Positions 1 to 9,600 of a stretch of 64,000 bases of DNA are shown here, piece after piece; within the stretch, counting starts at the first letter, position 1, and each line of letters starts with the position of its first letter. The notes beneath the pieces are model-generated. The model ran no database searches. It was not told the origin of the DNA and saw only the letters and a list, made by a program, of their open reading frames with translations. The translations under genes and the position numbers were made by a program. Source of the stretch: Maylandia zebra (Eukaryota > Chordata > Actinopteri > Cichliformes > Cichlidae); contig NC_135170.1 of the NCBI RefSeq assembly GCF_041146795.1, forward strand, positions 29,809,533-29,873,532, written 5' to 3'.

Positions 1-179
1 TTCTGCAATGGTTGGATAGATAAGGAGTACAGAGAACGAGGGGATGATATTATGGAGTAGCCTTGGAGGAATCATCTGCTTCTGAAAATAAAACCAGAGA
101 GATAATGATTGAAATGGACACCAGCATGACCTGTGTTTTTACTGGGAGGGGATGCTGACATAGTGAAGTAAGTAACCAT

Positions 180-570
180 AACTGCATGCCAACTGCATGC
201 CAACATCAACCACAGGTTGAACAGGAAGATTAATACAAATGAGCAGGTGCATGAGGTTATGTGTTTGGCAAAGTGTGTGGTGAAAAATGATGGAGATCAG
301 TCAGCTGTGGCGAGTGCAGTGGTCTGTTGAGGGAGCACCATTGGAGTTGGTGATACCAACAAACGAAATAAAGCTGATTAGGAAGGCTGGCTCTGTGACT
401 GGCTGCAGATTGGTCAGGTTTGAAGCTGGTGGTCACTAAACAAACTGTTATTCATCGCGACTGATCCTGACCACCTTCTCTAACAATTACTGGACAGCAA
501 AGTGGAAAAGGTTCTCTGACAGATTAATTCATCACAGCTGCCATGAGAGATATAGCCTATGGTATTTCTC
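180..570 (+). mobile_element. Degenerate non-LTR retrotransposon 3' fragment
   Basis: The stretch resembles the 3' end of a fish non-LTR retrotransposon. Phrases such as 'gaagctggtggtcactaaac' and the later run ending 'cacagctgccatgagagata' match my memory of a common dispersed fish repeat that encodes the C-terminus of a LINE polymerase. A translation near 508-560 reads like a degraded RLxxxxCHxxY tail. No open frame survives and no target duplication was found, so this is an old fragment. The family assignment is recollection and not a database match. Confidence 0.4.
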
Positions 571-708
571 ATTTTCATTCATTCATTTTCATATTTTTTT
601 TACTATACTAACCATGTTGATATGGCATCTTTGGCTAATGAGAAGAGGTTAGACCATTCTTTAGTATATAGAGCATTTTTTTTTATTTTTGCAAGCAGTT
701 CTGAGCCT

Positions 709-713
709 GGTTT
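709..713. repeat. Left target-site duplication GGTTT
   Basis: The five bases ggttt lie directly before the left LTR and recur exactly after the right LTR at 6158-6162. Five-base duplications are typical of Ty3/Gypsy integrases. The match shows that the two LTRs belong to one insertion and that the boundaries are correct. Confidence 0.9.
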
Positions 714-944
714 TGTCACGGTCGGACGGCCCTTTCCGGACGACCCTGCTTGTGTTTATGTTTTCTGTATATGTGTTTGCTTCTCCCTCCCTGGTCCTCG
801 GGGTTGTTTACGGAAGTGCGCGCCGTGGGAGAGGCGTGTCCTGGCGACTGTCGTCATTGGGAGTCCCCCTTCGCTGTTGCCGGCCCACCTGCAGCTGATT
901 ACCTGACCAGTGGTTGGTAATCATTCCTCCAGGCTAGAAAGGGG

Positions 945-951
945 TATTTAA
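945..951 (+). promoter_or_regulatory. LTR TATA-like box TATTTAA
   Basis: TATTTAA lies 31 bp before GTGGGATTATT at 976, the segment complementary to the putative primer-binding site. In self-priming elements the primer is the transcript's own 5' end, so the spacing fits a start at or near 976. The same motif recurs in the right LTR. Confidence 0.6.
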
Positions 952-975
952 CCTGGACTCACGGCGACAGTCGAC

Positions 976-986
976 GTGGGATTATT
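976..986 (+). promoter_or_regulatory. Predicted transcript 5' end / self-primer segment
   Basis: GTGGGATTATT is the exact reverse complement of AATAATCCCAC at 1274-1284, just after the LTR. In Tf1-type elements the first ~11 nucleotides of the RNA fold back on the PBS, are cleaved, and prime minus-strand DNA synthesis. The complementarity is seen in the sequence; the mechanism is inferred from the family. Confidence 0.65.
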
Positions 987-1212
987 ACTCCGAACTGGTA
1001 CAGTCTGTGCGAGCAGTGTGAGTGTGTTATTCGGCTAGCGTGTGGCTAACGCTGGATTTTCCTTCTTCCTCCAGGAGGGGCGAGCGGAGAAGCGAGTTGG
1101 GGAGCACACACACGAAGGGAGTTACTACACGGAACGCACTGGGAGCAAGGGACGAGCACGATTGGAAAATTGCACTTTTGAATGGATTGTTGGGCTTGTC
1201 TGTTTCACTGTA

Positions 1213-1218
1213 AATAAA
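1213..1218 (+). terminator. LTR polyadenylation signal AATAAA
   Basis: Canonical AATAAA followed within about 20 bp by a GT-rich stretch (cactgtgtttctgtgag). It would define the R/U5 boundary near 1235. The copy in the right LTR (6098-6103) is the one that would end the genomic transcript. Confidence 0.7.
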
Positions 1219-1273
1219 CGCACTGTGTTTCTGTGAGCAAGAACCGCGCCTGGGTCCCTCTTTTCCGTGACAG

Positions 1274-1284
1274 AATAATCCCAC
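1274..1284 (+). promoter_or_regulatory. Putative self-priming PBS
   Basis: AATAATCCCAC starts one base after the left LTR, where a primer-binding site must lie. No TGG-initial tRNA-complementary PBS is seen here. Instead these 11 bases pair perfectly with the LTR at 976-986. The gag ATG follows at 1289, so the leader after the LTR is only 16 bp. Confidence 0.65.
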
Positions 1285-1288
1285 CACC

Positions 1289-2269
1289 ATGGACCCAGCG
1301 GATTCTGCTTCACGCCAGCTGTCTATCCAAGCGGAGGTTTTGGAGCGACACGAGGAAATGCTGAAGCACGTTTCAAAGGAACAAACCGCGCTTCTGCAAG
1401 CCATGACAGAGCTTAAAGGTATGTTGATTTCCTCACCTAATACGGCTCCAACGCAGCCCGCCCCTTCGCTGGAAGCCGCGGCAGCCTGTCCGCTTCCTCC
1501 TTCACCTCCACCGCGGCAGCGGGAGTACTCACTCCCCGCACCCGAAAAATTTGATGGCGAGTTGGGGAGGAGCCGGGGTTTTTTGACGCAATGCTCTCTT
1601 GTGTTTAGACAGCAACCTTGTGCCTTTGCCTCTGATTCTACTAAAATCGCTTATTTGGTGCAACTTATGACTGGGCGGGCGCTTCAATGGGCTCAGGCAG
1701 TTTTAAATACCCAGCCCTCTGTGTCATATGACGTCTTTCTCAGCAAGTTTCGCTGTGTGTTTGATAAAGGCGCTAGCTCGGATGCTGCAGGTCATCGCAT
1801 GTTTTCTCTGAAGCAAGGTAGGAGTGTTGCTGACTTTTCCGTGGAGTTCTGGATCCTGGCGGAGGAGTCGGGCTGGGAGGAGAAAGCACTGCGTGGAGCC
1901 TTCCTCAACAGCCTTAATGAGAATATTAAGCGTGAGTTAGCAACCAAGGAACTGCCTAAAGCTTTGTCTGCTCTAATCAATGTGTGTATTAACTTAGACG
2001 ACCACATGCGGGAGTTCGGCAGAAGAGCCGGGGATGGTCGGCGGCCTGCTGGGGGCACGGGTACATCTAGGGACCTTCCTACTCTGATGTGGAGAAGTGA
2101 GGAGGAGCAACACGGGGATGAAGAGCAACCCATGCAGCTCGGCGGAGCCAAGCTTTCCTCCTCTAGACTGGGGCGCAAACAACGGACTGGTGAGTGCTTT
2201 CTTTGTGGAAAAAGAGGACATTTTGTTGACTCCGGCCCAGACCGAGTAAAAGAGTCGGCCCGTCAGTAA
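1289..2269 (+). CDS. Gag polyprotein of the Ty3/Gypsy element
   Basis: This 326-residue ORF starts at the first ATG after the LTR in a good context (ccaccATGg). The N-terminus (about residues 10-45) is predicted helical and coiled-coil-like. A proline-rich linker follows (60-80), then the retrotransposon gag region around 85-240 containing FDGELGRSRGFLTQC and the later FSLKQGRSVADF. Near the C-terminus is a zinc knuckle, CFLCGKRGH, that should end in Cys four residues after the His but has Gly (GGC), so the fourth ligand is missing. Gag normally packages the RNA into cytoplasmic particles. It ends at TAA and the protease continues in the -1 frame, overlapping by about 40 bp. It resembles the source family of domesticated mammalian PEG10/RTL genes. 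Confidence 0.9.
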   Translation: MDPADSASRQLSIQAEVLERHEEMLKHVSKEQTALLQAMTELKGMLISSPNTAPTQPAPSLEAAAACPLPPSPPPRQREYSLPAPEKFDGELGRSRGFLTQCSLVFRQQPCAFASDSTKIAYLVQLMTGRALQWAQAVLNTQPSVSYDVFLSKFRCVFDKGASSDAAGHRMFSLKQGRSVADFSVEFWILAEESGWEEKALRGAFLNSLNENIKRELATKELPKALSALINVCINLDDHMREFGRRAGDGRRPAGGTGTSRDLPTLMWRSEEEQHGDEEQPMQLGGAKLSSSRLGRKQRTGECFLCGKRGHFVDSGPDRVKESARQ

Positions 2270-2544
2270 TTGTGGGGATACTGGCGGGCGCCACAACAAA
2301 AGTGTTCCCTCACCTCAGCTGCCCTGCTAAATTAATGTCTCATTCCCTCACTCACTCCTGCTGCGCACTCATTGACTCTGGTTCTGAACAAAATTTCCTA
2401 GACGAGGAGTTAGCCAACATCTTAGGCCTGCCCCTACTTCCCCTTCCAGAGGTCCTGAAGGTCTCAGCCTTAAATGGCGGCCATCTAGCCTCCGTCACAC
2501 ATCGCACTCAGGAGATTACACATTATTTCGGGAAATCACTCTGA
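2230..2544 (+). CDS. Pol protease segment (frame -1 to gag)
   Basis: This open segment carries the aspartic protease active site in [13 protein letters not shown] (D-S-G catalytic triplet), followed by a hydrophobic stretch with [18 protein letters not shown]. The frame opens at 2230, before the gag stop at 2267-2269, so a -1 ribosomal frameshift could join gag to pol, as in related elements. I see no classic X-XXY-YYZ slippery heptamer in the overlap, so the shift could also be a mutation. The frame closes at TGA 2542-2544, but pol-like coding has already moved to another frame by about 2522. The end is therefore a break, not a natural stop. Confidence 0.75.
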   Translation, partial: LRPRPSKRVGPSVIVGILAGATTKVFPHLSCPAKLMSHSLTHSCCALIDSGSEQNFLDEELANILGLPLLPLPEVLKVSALNGGHLASVTHRTQEITHYFGKSL

Positions 2545-4090
2545 GAAAATCAGTTTGTTGGTATTCAAAGCCCCCCACACCCCACTGGTACTGGGATTTC
2601 CTTGGCTCCAACATCACAACCCCCAAATCGACTGGGCCAAAGGGTGTGTAACTGGCTGGAGCACGCGGTGTCATGAACAATGTTTACTTGCCGCTGTCCC
2701 GGACAATCCTGGGACCGCCTCTGCGAAAAGCTCCTCACCCCCCGACCTTTCCTTGGTGCCCGCCGACTACCACGACCTCGGCCAGGTATTCAGCAAAAGT
2801 AAGGCGTTGTCTTTGCCTCCACATCGGCCTTACGACTGTGGAATCGACCTACTCCCAGGCGCTCCCCTGCCAGCAAGTCGGCTCTACAGTCTGTCTAAAC
2901 CGGAACGCGAGGCCATGGAATGCTACATAACGGAGTCTCTGGTCGCAGGTATTATTCGCCCATCTACTTCGCCTTTAGCAGCAGGATTCTTCTTTGTAAA
3001 GAAGAAAGATAAGAGCCTGCGTCCCTGCATTGACTTTCGAGGGCTGAACAAGATCACTGTTAGGAATAAATATCCACTCCCCCTGCTGGCCTCGGCATTC
3101 GAACTATTACAGGGGGCAGTCCTGTTCACCAAACTGGATCTTCGGAGTGCCTATCATCTGGTTCGCATCCGCAAGGGTGACGAGTGGAAGACGGCTTTCA
3201 ACACCCACCTGGGGCACTTCGAATACTTAGTGATGCCCTTCGGTCTCACTAACGCCCCCGCGGTCTTCCAGGCCCTGATTAATGATGTGCTCAGGGACTT
3301 TATTAACCATTTTGTCTTCGTGTATCTGGATGACATTCTGATTTTTTTTTCCAGGTCGCAGACTGAGCACATCAACCATGTACGTCTGGTTCTACGGCGC
3401 CTATTGGAGAACCGCCTTTTTGTGAAAGCGGAGAAATGTGAGTTCCATGTGGAAACTGTTTCTTTTCTGGGTTTCATTGTGGAACAGGGGCGTTTGCGAG
3501 CTGACCCGGCCAAAGTCAAAGCCGTAGTGGAATGGCCTATTCCCAAGACCCGCAAGGAGGTGCAGAGGTTCCTGGGCTTCGCCAATTTCTACCGCCGCTT
3601 TATCAGGGATTCCAGCAAGGTAGCCCTTCCTCTAACCAACCTAACTTCTAAGTTGTCTTTCCAGTGGGCCTCCGCAGCCCAGCAAGCGTTTGATCGGCTC
3701 AAGCACCTGTTTTCCTCGGCTCCGGTCCTCGTCCAGGCGGACCTCGGCCGGCCTTTCGTCGTCGAGGTGGACGCGTCCGATTCGGGCGTGGGGGCGGTTC
3801 TCTCCCAACGGATCGACGGCAAGTTGCATCCCTGTGCGTTCTTCTCCCGCAGGTTGTCTCAGGCCGAGAGAAATTACGACGTGGGCGACCGGGAGTTGCT
3901 CGCCATCAAGTGGGCCCTTGAGGAATGGCGACATTGGCTGGAGGGCACTGAGCAGCCTTTCGTGGTGTGGACGGACCACAAAAATCTGGCGTATCTCCAG
4001 GCAGCCAAGCGCCTCAACGCCCGACAAGCCAGGTGGGCCTTATTTTTTTACTCGTTTTCACTTCTCCATTACTTACAGGCCCGGTTCTAG
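2522..4090 (+). CDS. Pol reverse transcriptase and RNase H segment
   Basis: Pol continues here in the gag frame, +1 relative to the protease segment. It contains the RT entry region ([15 protein letters not shown]), the palm motif [13 protein letters not shown], the [13 protein letters not shown] box and the catalytic VYLDDILIF (YLDD). RNase H follows with [16 protein letters not shown], the [13 protein letters not shown] helix and [10 protein letters not shown]. Just after YLDD there is an additional in-frame Phe in a nine-T run (3342-3350). At 4043-4049 a seven-T run coincides with a shift of frame. After it this frame quickly ends, while coding resumes in the next frame. The enzyme would copy element RNA into DNA; this copy cannot make a continuous polyprotein without frame correction. 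Confidence 0.9.
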   Translation: MISGNHSEKISLLVFKAPHTPLVLGFPWLQHHNPQIDWAKGCVTGWSTRCHEQCLLAAVPDNPGTASAKSSSPPDLSLVPADYHDLGQVFSKSKALSLPPHRPYDCGIDLLPGAPLPASRLYSLSKPEREAMECYITESLVAGIIRPSTSPLAAGFFFVKKKDKSLRPCIDFRGLNKITVRNKYPLPLLASAFELLQGAVLFTKLDLRSAYHLVRIRKGDEWKTAFNTHLGHFEYLVMPFGLTNAPAVFQALINDVLRDFINHFVFVYLDDILIFFSRSQTEHINHVRLVLRRLLENRLFVKAEKCEFHVETVSFLGFIVEQGRLRADPAKVKAVVEWPIPKTRKEVQRFLGFANFYRRFIRDSSKVALPLTNLTSKLSFQWASAAQQAFDRLKHLFSSAPVLVQADLGRPFVVEVDASDSGVGAVLSQRIDGKLHPCAFFSRRLSQAERNYDVGDRELLAIKWALEEWRHWLEGTEQPFVVWTDHKNLAYLQAAKRLNARQARWALFFYSFSLLHYLQARF

Positions 4091-5585
4091 GAACACTAAG
4101 CCAGACGCGTTGTCGCGCCAGTTCGCACCCGTGACCAATGAGGACGAGAAGGAAAAACCCATCCTGCCCCCCACCTGCATTGTGGGTGCACTAACATGGG
4201 AGATTGAAAAGGTGGTCAGGGACGCCCAGCGACAGGAGCCCGACCCTGGCACGGGCCCGAAAGGGAGACTATATGTTCCGGCCACAGCGCGTAGTCAGGT
4301 CATTCACTGGGCACATACTGCCAAGTTTTCGTGCCACCCAGGTAAAAATCGCACGGTCTCCTTTCTACGACGTTTGTTTTGGTGGCCCTCTCTTGTTCTC
4401 GATGTCCAGAACTATGTTGCGGCATGCCCGGTGTGCACACGGAACAAAACCACCAACTCGCCTGCTTCTGGCCTCCTGCGACCGTTACCCACTCCAAAAC
4501 GCCCATGGTCGCACATCGCCCTGGACTTCGTCACCGGCTTGCCTCCCTCTGCAGGTAACACCTCCATTCTAACCATTATTGACCGTTTTTCCAAGGCTGC
4601 CCACTTCATTGCTCTGCCCAAGCTCCCTTCTGCCTTGGAGACGGCCCAGTTACTGACGCAGCATGTGTTTCGGCTCCACGGCATACCCCAGGACATCGTT
4701 TCCGACCGTGGCCCTCAGTTCACCTCGCGGGTTTGGAAGGAGTTCTGTGCAGAATTGGGAGCTCAGGTCAGTTTGTCCTCCGGGTTCCACCCCCAAACTA
4801 ATGGTCAGACCGAAAGGGCCAATCAGGAGCTGGAGGCCATGTTGCGTTGCGTCGCATCATCGAACCAAGCGACCTGGAGCGAGCAGTTGGCCTGGGTGGA
4901 GTATGCCCACAACGCCAGCACGTCATCAGCGACTGGACTCTCGCCCTTCGAGGCGTCGCTGGGGTATCAACCCCCTCTCCTCTCCATCTCTGAGGGAGAG
5001 CTGGCGGTTCCCTCGGTCCAGCACCACCTTAGGCGCTGTCGTCGGGTCTGGCGGGCCAAGCGCACAGCACTCCTGAGAACGGCCGAGCGGAACAAGGCAT
5101 TGGCGGATCGCCGTCGCACTCCTGCTCCGGATTATCAGGTCGGCCAGCGGGTGTGGCTCTCCAGCAAGCACATCCCTCTTCAGACTGAGTCCAAGAAACT
5201 GGCCCCCCGGTCTCTTGGCCCCTTTGCCATCCAGGAGGTCCTGAACCCAGTGACAGTCCGGCTGGCCCTTCCGCCTGCTATGAAGGTACATAACGTCTTC
5301 CATGTTTCTCAGGTTAGGCCCGTCCGGACCAGCCCCTTGTGCCCGCCCCCTGGGCCCCCGCCACCCGCCCGGATTATCGACGGCGCCCCGGCGTATTCCA
5401 TTACTCGCATAATGGATGTCCGGCGCCGCGGTAGGGGCTTTCAGTTTTTGGTGGATTGGGAGGGGTACGGTCCGGAAGAACGTTCTTGGGTGCCGCGGTC
5501 TGCCATTCTCGATCATCGCATGGTGAGAGAATTCCGCCGCCGGCATCCGGACAAGTTTGCCAGGTCGCCCGGAGGCTCCCATTAG
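4050..5585 (+). CDS. Pol integrase segment with C-terminal chromodomain
   Basis: From about 4050 pol reads in a third frame to TAG at 5583-5585. It starts with the end of RNase H and the connection ([11 protein letters not shown]), then an HHCC zinc-binding region (H and H near [17 protein letters not shown] downstream). The DDE core follows: LDFVTGLPP (first Asp), [10 protein letters not shown] (second Asp) and [13 protein letters not shown] (Glu). The GPF-type module (LGPFAIQEV) and a chromodomain ([30 protein letters not shown]) close the protein. The core motifs look intact. Chromodomains in this branch direct integration toward particular chromatin. The stop codon overlaps the polypurine tract. 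Confidence 0.92.
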   Translation, partial: TRFHFSITYRPGSRNTKPDALSRQFAPVTNEDEKEKPILPPTCIVGALTWEIEKVVRDAQRQEPDPGTGPKGRLYVPATARSQVIHWAHTAKFSCHPGKNRTVSFLRRLFWWPSLVLDVQNYVAACPVCTRNKTTNSPASGLLRPLPTPKRPWSHIALDFVTGLPPSAGNTSILTIIDRFSKAAHFIALPKLPSALETAQLLTQHVFRLHGIPQDIVSDRGPQFTSRVWKEFCAELGAQVSLSSGFHPQTNGQTERANQELEAMLRCVASSNQATWSEQLAWVEYAHNASTSSATGLSPFEASLGYQPPLLSISEGELAVPSVQHHLRRCRRVWRAKRTALLRTAERNKALADRRRTPAPDYQVGQRVWLSSKHIPLQTESKKLAPRSLGPFAIQEVLNPVTVRLALPPAMKVHNVFHVSQVRPVRTSPLCPPPGPPPPARIIDGAPAYSITRIMDVRRRGRGFQFLVDWEGYGPEERSWVPRSAILDHRMVREFRRRHPDKFARSPGGSH

Positions 5586-5593
5586 AGGGGGGG
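5584..5593 (+). promoter_or_regulatory. Polypurine tract
   Basis: AGAGGGGGGG lies four bases before the right LTR and would prime plus-strand DNA synthesis. Its first two bases are the end of the pol stop codon. Confidence 0.8.
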
Positions 5594-5596
5594 TAC

Positions 5597-6157
5597 TGTC
5601 ACGGTCGGACGGCCCTTTCCGGACGACCCTGCTTGTGTTTATGTTTTCTGTATATGTGTTTGCTTCTCCCTCCCTGGTCCTCGGGGTTGTTTACGGAAGT
5701 GCGCGCCGTGGGAGAGGCGTGTCCTGGCGACTGTCGTCATTGGGAGTCCCCCTTCGCTGTTGCCGGCCCACCTGCAGCTGATTACCTGACCAGTGGTTGG
5801 TAATCATTCCTCCAGGCTAGAAAGGGGTATTTAACCTGGACTCACGGCGACAGTCGACGTGGGATTATTACTCCGAACTGGTACAGTCTGTGCGAGCAGT
5901 GTGAGTGTGTTATTCGGCTAGCGTGTGGCTAACGCTGGATTTTCCTTCTTCCTCCAGGAGGGGCGAGCGGAGAAGCGAGTTGGGGAGCGCACACACACGA
6001 AGGGAGTTACTACACGGAACGCACTGGGAGCAAGGGACGAGCACGATTGGAAAATTGCACTTTTGAATGGATTGTTGGACTTGTCTGTTTCACTGTAAAT
6101 AAACGCACTGTGTTTCTGTGAGCAAGAACCGCGCCTGGGTCCCTCTTTTCCGTGACA
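5597..6157 (+). repeat. Right LTR
   Basis: This 561-bp copy is identical to the left LTR except for one substitution (a6079) and an extra 2 bp near 5988. It has the same TGTCACGG/CCGTGACA ends and AATAAA at 6098-6103. It supplies the 3' processing signal of the element. Confidence 0.95.
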
Positions 6158-6162
6158 GGTTT
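6158..6162. repeat. Right target-site duplication GGTTT
   Basis: Exact copy of the five bases before the left LTR, confirming the right boundary. Confidence 0.9.
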
Positions 6163-6259
6163 TCTGTCTTGAACTCTTGGTTAGTATCCATAAGTTTTAT
6201 ACCCCACCCTGTGAACCTGGATTGGATAAGCAGAAAAGAATAGATGCTTCCTAATGTGA

Positions 6260-6610
6260 CTTTTTTGCAGAGTTATCTTTGTATTATTTCCTGTTTTACT
6301 TTAATAGTTGTTTCTTGTCCATTGCTTTTAGCTATATTTCCCTCCTGGTCTCATTGTATAGATTTAATTTAGCTGTGTCTCGATACCCTTCTGTTTCCAC
6401 CCTCCCTTTGTGTATCAATAGCCCTGCCTTCTATTTAATATTTGTCGCTCGGCTGTTGTACTTTCCAGTGTGTTTACCTTGTGTACTCCTGTGATTGCTT
6501 TGGGTTTCACTTGGCTTGTTTTTGGACTTTGTGTTTTCTTCAATAGCCTAATAAAATGTCTTGCTTTTTATTAATTTTCTCTTCTGTGTCTTCCATCTGT
6601 GTCATGATAT
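6260..6610 (+). repeat. Possible degenerate solo LTR
   Basis: The stretch is T-rich with a TATTTAA-like motif (ctatttaatattt), then a pyrimidine-rich R-like stretch and AATAAAA near 6550, ending in 'gtgtcatgat'. This order resembles other fish Gypsy LTRs, but no clear TG start or target duplication was found. The call is weak. Confidence 0.3.
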
Positions 6611-9600
6611 TGCAATCTCTGAGAGAAATGTTTTGGTCAAAAAAATAAAGTTCTGTAAACTGCTGCTGGAGCTCTGACCCCATTAGACTTTATGCTCTTT
6701 GCTCCGGAATTAGGTGAATTTGTGCCAGAAACCTCTAGTCTGTTTCTGCGGCCTTTGCCAATGAAAAAAAATTAAAAAGAGTAAAGCTAATAATGATGGT
6801 ACTAGCTTAAAAGAAATTAACTGAATCGTGTATCAAAGGTCTACAATTTTCTCTAAGGGGCACTAATTAAAGACATTTGGATGCAATTGGAGTAACACTA
6901 AGTAGCTGTTGGGTTATTTCACAGGATAATCGAAAGTTTTGACCTCCTGGCATTCCTCTTCTAGGATTCTGTTGAGACTTTCATGGCAATTTATCAAATA
7001 GTTACAGAGATGTCTAACTTTTAGTCCACCTATTGAGAAGAACACAGCCCACATCAGCTGGCCATGAATTTCTTGATAAACTCTCCAAATTTGTTTTTCA
7101 TAGTCATGGATAAAAGCTGGTTTATTCTCCATTGATGCCCTCCTTGATGTCTCTCAGTCTGTGGACTCCAATTTAAAAACTCAAGCAGTGGATACTGAAT
7201 ATCATTGCCAAACCTTCCCATCTTCATCTTATCAGACCTCCTCTTGCACAGCTCAGTCACACAAACAACACACACACAATCTCTAATCCCTCTGGGAAAT
7301 TTGTGCTCATCCACCTGAGAACCGGTGATGGAAAAACATTACCCACAAAATATCAATTACTCCTATCAGGCAATCTGTCCCTGTTTTACTTTTGATGTTG
7401 AAAGGCATTAAATTTTTTTCTCTGTAATATCAGTCTTGTCCCAGATGTAAATTCAGACAAATACAGATAAAGACATATACACACACACAAACACACAGGC
7501 AAACTATTTGAAAGCGCACACTCACACATTTTAATTAGCAGCACTTTAGTGCAGAAAGCACTAAACCGTAGGCTAATTAATCTCCACAGTCTGTGTTTTC
7601 GCTGCGAAACCACCTTAGGGAGGGGTCAAGGTTTGCCTCTACGTTAAGGAGTTTATCTGCTGGGAAACAGGAAACAATAAAGTTGAAAATATTATAAGGC
7701 AACAAGGGAAAGGCCATCAGATTAATATGCTGTTAAAAGTATTTGCTTATGCAGTACACTGATGGTCAAGTCCCGTGCCATGAATGTGGAATGTCAACTA
7801 TCTCTGCTGGCTTTCTGTGTGTGTCTGTTTTGTGTGAATATGTGTATGAGCGTGTGTGTGTGTGCAGGTTATGTGTGAGTTCAGCTTGGTCACATACTGC
7901 TTCTCATTACAAATCCTCTCATGACTGTATGCAATTTGTGCCTCTGCTCTGTAGCCTTTTATCAGCAGGCAGGCCAAGTACCATCTCTCTCTGTCTCCTT
8001 TGGTCTCCATCATCCCTCCTCAGTGCATATTTGTCAATCACTCTGTTTCTTTCTCTCTCGCTCGCTCTCTCTCTTTCTCATGCTGACATTTCTGTGGACC
8101 TAAAGTGCAAATTGTAGTAATTAGCCAAGAACATCTACAATTGTTTGTTTCCTGGGCGAATGACGTCAGTTCTGGCCATTTGAGGATAAGATGACTGGAT
8201 TCTCTGTGCTCGTCGGAGCTGCTTGGAATATCGGAAAAGAGAAGAGAAACTCAAGAATGCAAAATCAGAGCATGAACCCACAAAGGTACTTCTAATCCTC
8301 CTGGCGTCTCAGCGGTAAAGGGCAAATGGCTGATCAGATTGCTGAAATTGAGGCTAGACATCCTGCAGTAATAAACCTGAGTGTGAGTGGGAGTAGATTG
8401 TCAAGATAAACTGCAATGGGAGTCTAATTTCACAAACAAAGCAGCAGTTGATTTGCCTTCATCCAGATGACATGTACAGGCTGTATTAATGTATGGATGG
8501 CTGCCTTTTTTTGATGGATATGCAGGTTGATGGGGAAATGTGGGCCAGTGCAACTGAGATGATTTTGCCCAGTGCCTCCACCATACCCACAACCCCTCCC
8601 CCATTAAACACACACACCCAAACACAGATAGACACACATCGGCACCATAATACTAATCCTCTTAAGTGTCAGTCTGAACTGTAGGGGCACAACAGGTCTT
8701 GTGCCCCCACTGTGTGTGCTGGCCTTATTTCCATTGCTCATTTCCTGCCCTGGGCAACACCTTTCTGCAGCTATTCTGTGACTCTTGTGTCCATCCAACA
8801 ATGCCCCACTTCTATTTTTTCTGCTCTATTTCTCTAATATTTAAAAATGAGATATTTACTTCCTTGGGGGCTTGAAATGTGGGCGGTTCTAAGCGAGCAC
8901 CTTTGTGGGGCATCAAAGTGGCTTTACTAAAATCTTCGCCTTAAACACAAATTTGCCTCAACAGAGATACTAATAACTCAAAAGTATACAAAATAGCAGT
9001 AATTCAGTAAGGACCACTTTAGTCAAAAGAAGTGTCATTTTCATCTACAGGTATTGGTAATATTTGGTAGTATTGCTGTTTTCTGGGACTCCCACACAGA
9101 GTTGAGCAGACATCAACAACAACAGACATGCCATATCAGACACAGCACAGATATTGGGTTAAGATAGGTTGAAAAGTGTTTTGCAGATGGAGCAGCAGCT
9201 CTGGGTCATCTAAAGCAACTAACAGTGATGAGATCTGCCAATAGGATCTGTAGAGAGGTATGAATTTAGCCAGCAGCAAAGTCTGGGGCAGAGCCCAGCT
9301 GTCACTGACTGACGTACGGGGATTACAGAATTTGGTGCGTCTAAACTGCGGTAACGGTACATTCAATTTTACTGTTTTTGAAAAAAATCATGATCTGAGG
9401 GCAATTTAACCAAAGAGGAATGTTTCACTTCAAAATAGGTATTGTGTGTGTAGCTGAAATGTATTTTTTTTAAATAGCCTGACCCCTGGCAAGACATTAT
9501 CACTTTGAATACTCAAAATATTTTTGCGACCCAATCCTTTAGCACTTCCCCCACACACCTTACACTTTTTTTGTTTTTACGTCTTGGCTTGTTTCTCTTA

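Larger units (their letters stand above)
714..1272 (+). repeat. Left LTR (U3-R-U5)
   Basis: The 559-bp LTR begins TGTCACGG and ends CCGTGACA, a perfect 8-bp inverted terminal repeat. It contains a TATA-like box (945-951), a probable transcription start about 31 bp further on, and AATAAA at 1213-1218. U3 would be 714 to about 975, R from about 976 to about 1235, and U5 the remainder. ORFs inside it are chance frames. Confidence 0.95.
714..6157 (+). mobile_element. Full-length Ty3/Gypsy chromovirus (Tf1/sushi-like) retrotransposon
   Basis: The 5444-bp element has two LTRs, a primer-binding region, gag, protease, RT/RNase H, integrase with chromodomain, and a polypurine tract. The order PR-RT-RH-IN marks Ty3/Gypsy. 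The C-terminal chromodomain marks the chromovirus branch, and the gag style and apparent self-priming point to the Tf1/sushi group. The LTRs differ by one substitution (g1194 versus a6079) and one 2-bp indel in a GC/CA tract (near 1104 and 5988), so the insertion is very recent. Despite this, pol is spread over three reading frames. It inserted beside an older LINE remnant, downstream of rnd2. It has no env-like ORF. Confidence 0.95.

Noticed and set aside
559..906. ORF across the left LTR start (and its twin at 5456-5803)
   Set aside because: It lies in U3 of the LTR and recurs only because the LTR is duplicated; it has no domain and no conserved start.
1792..2178. Minus-strand ORFs within gag and pol (also 3154-3585, 3641-4027, 4926-5582)
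   Set aside because: These are antisense shadows of GC-rich coding sequence with no recognisable domain.
8154..8180. CRE-like 'gaatgacgtcag' as a promoter
   Set aside because: A single TGACGTCA motif occurs by chance at this scale, and there is no gene start nearby.
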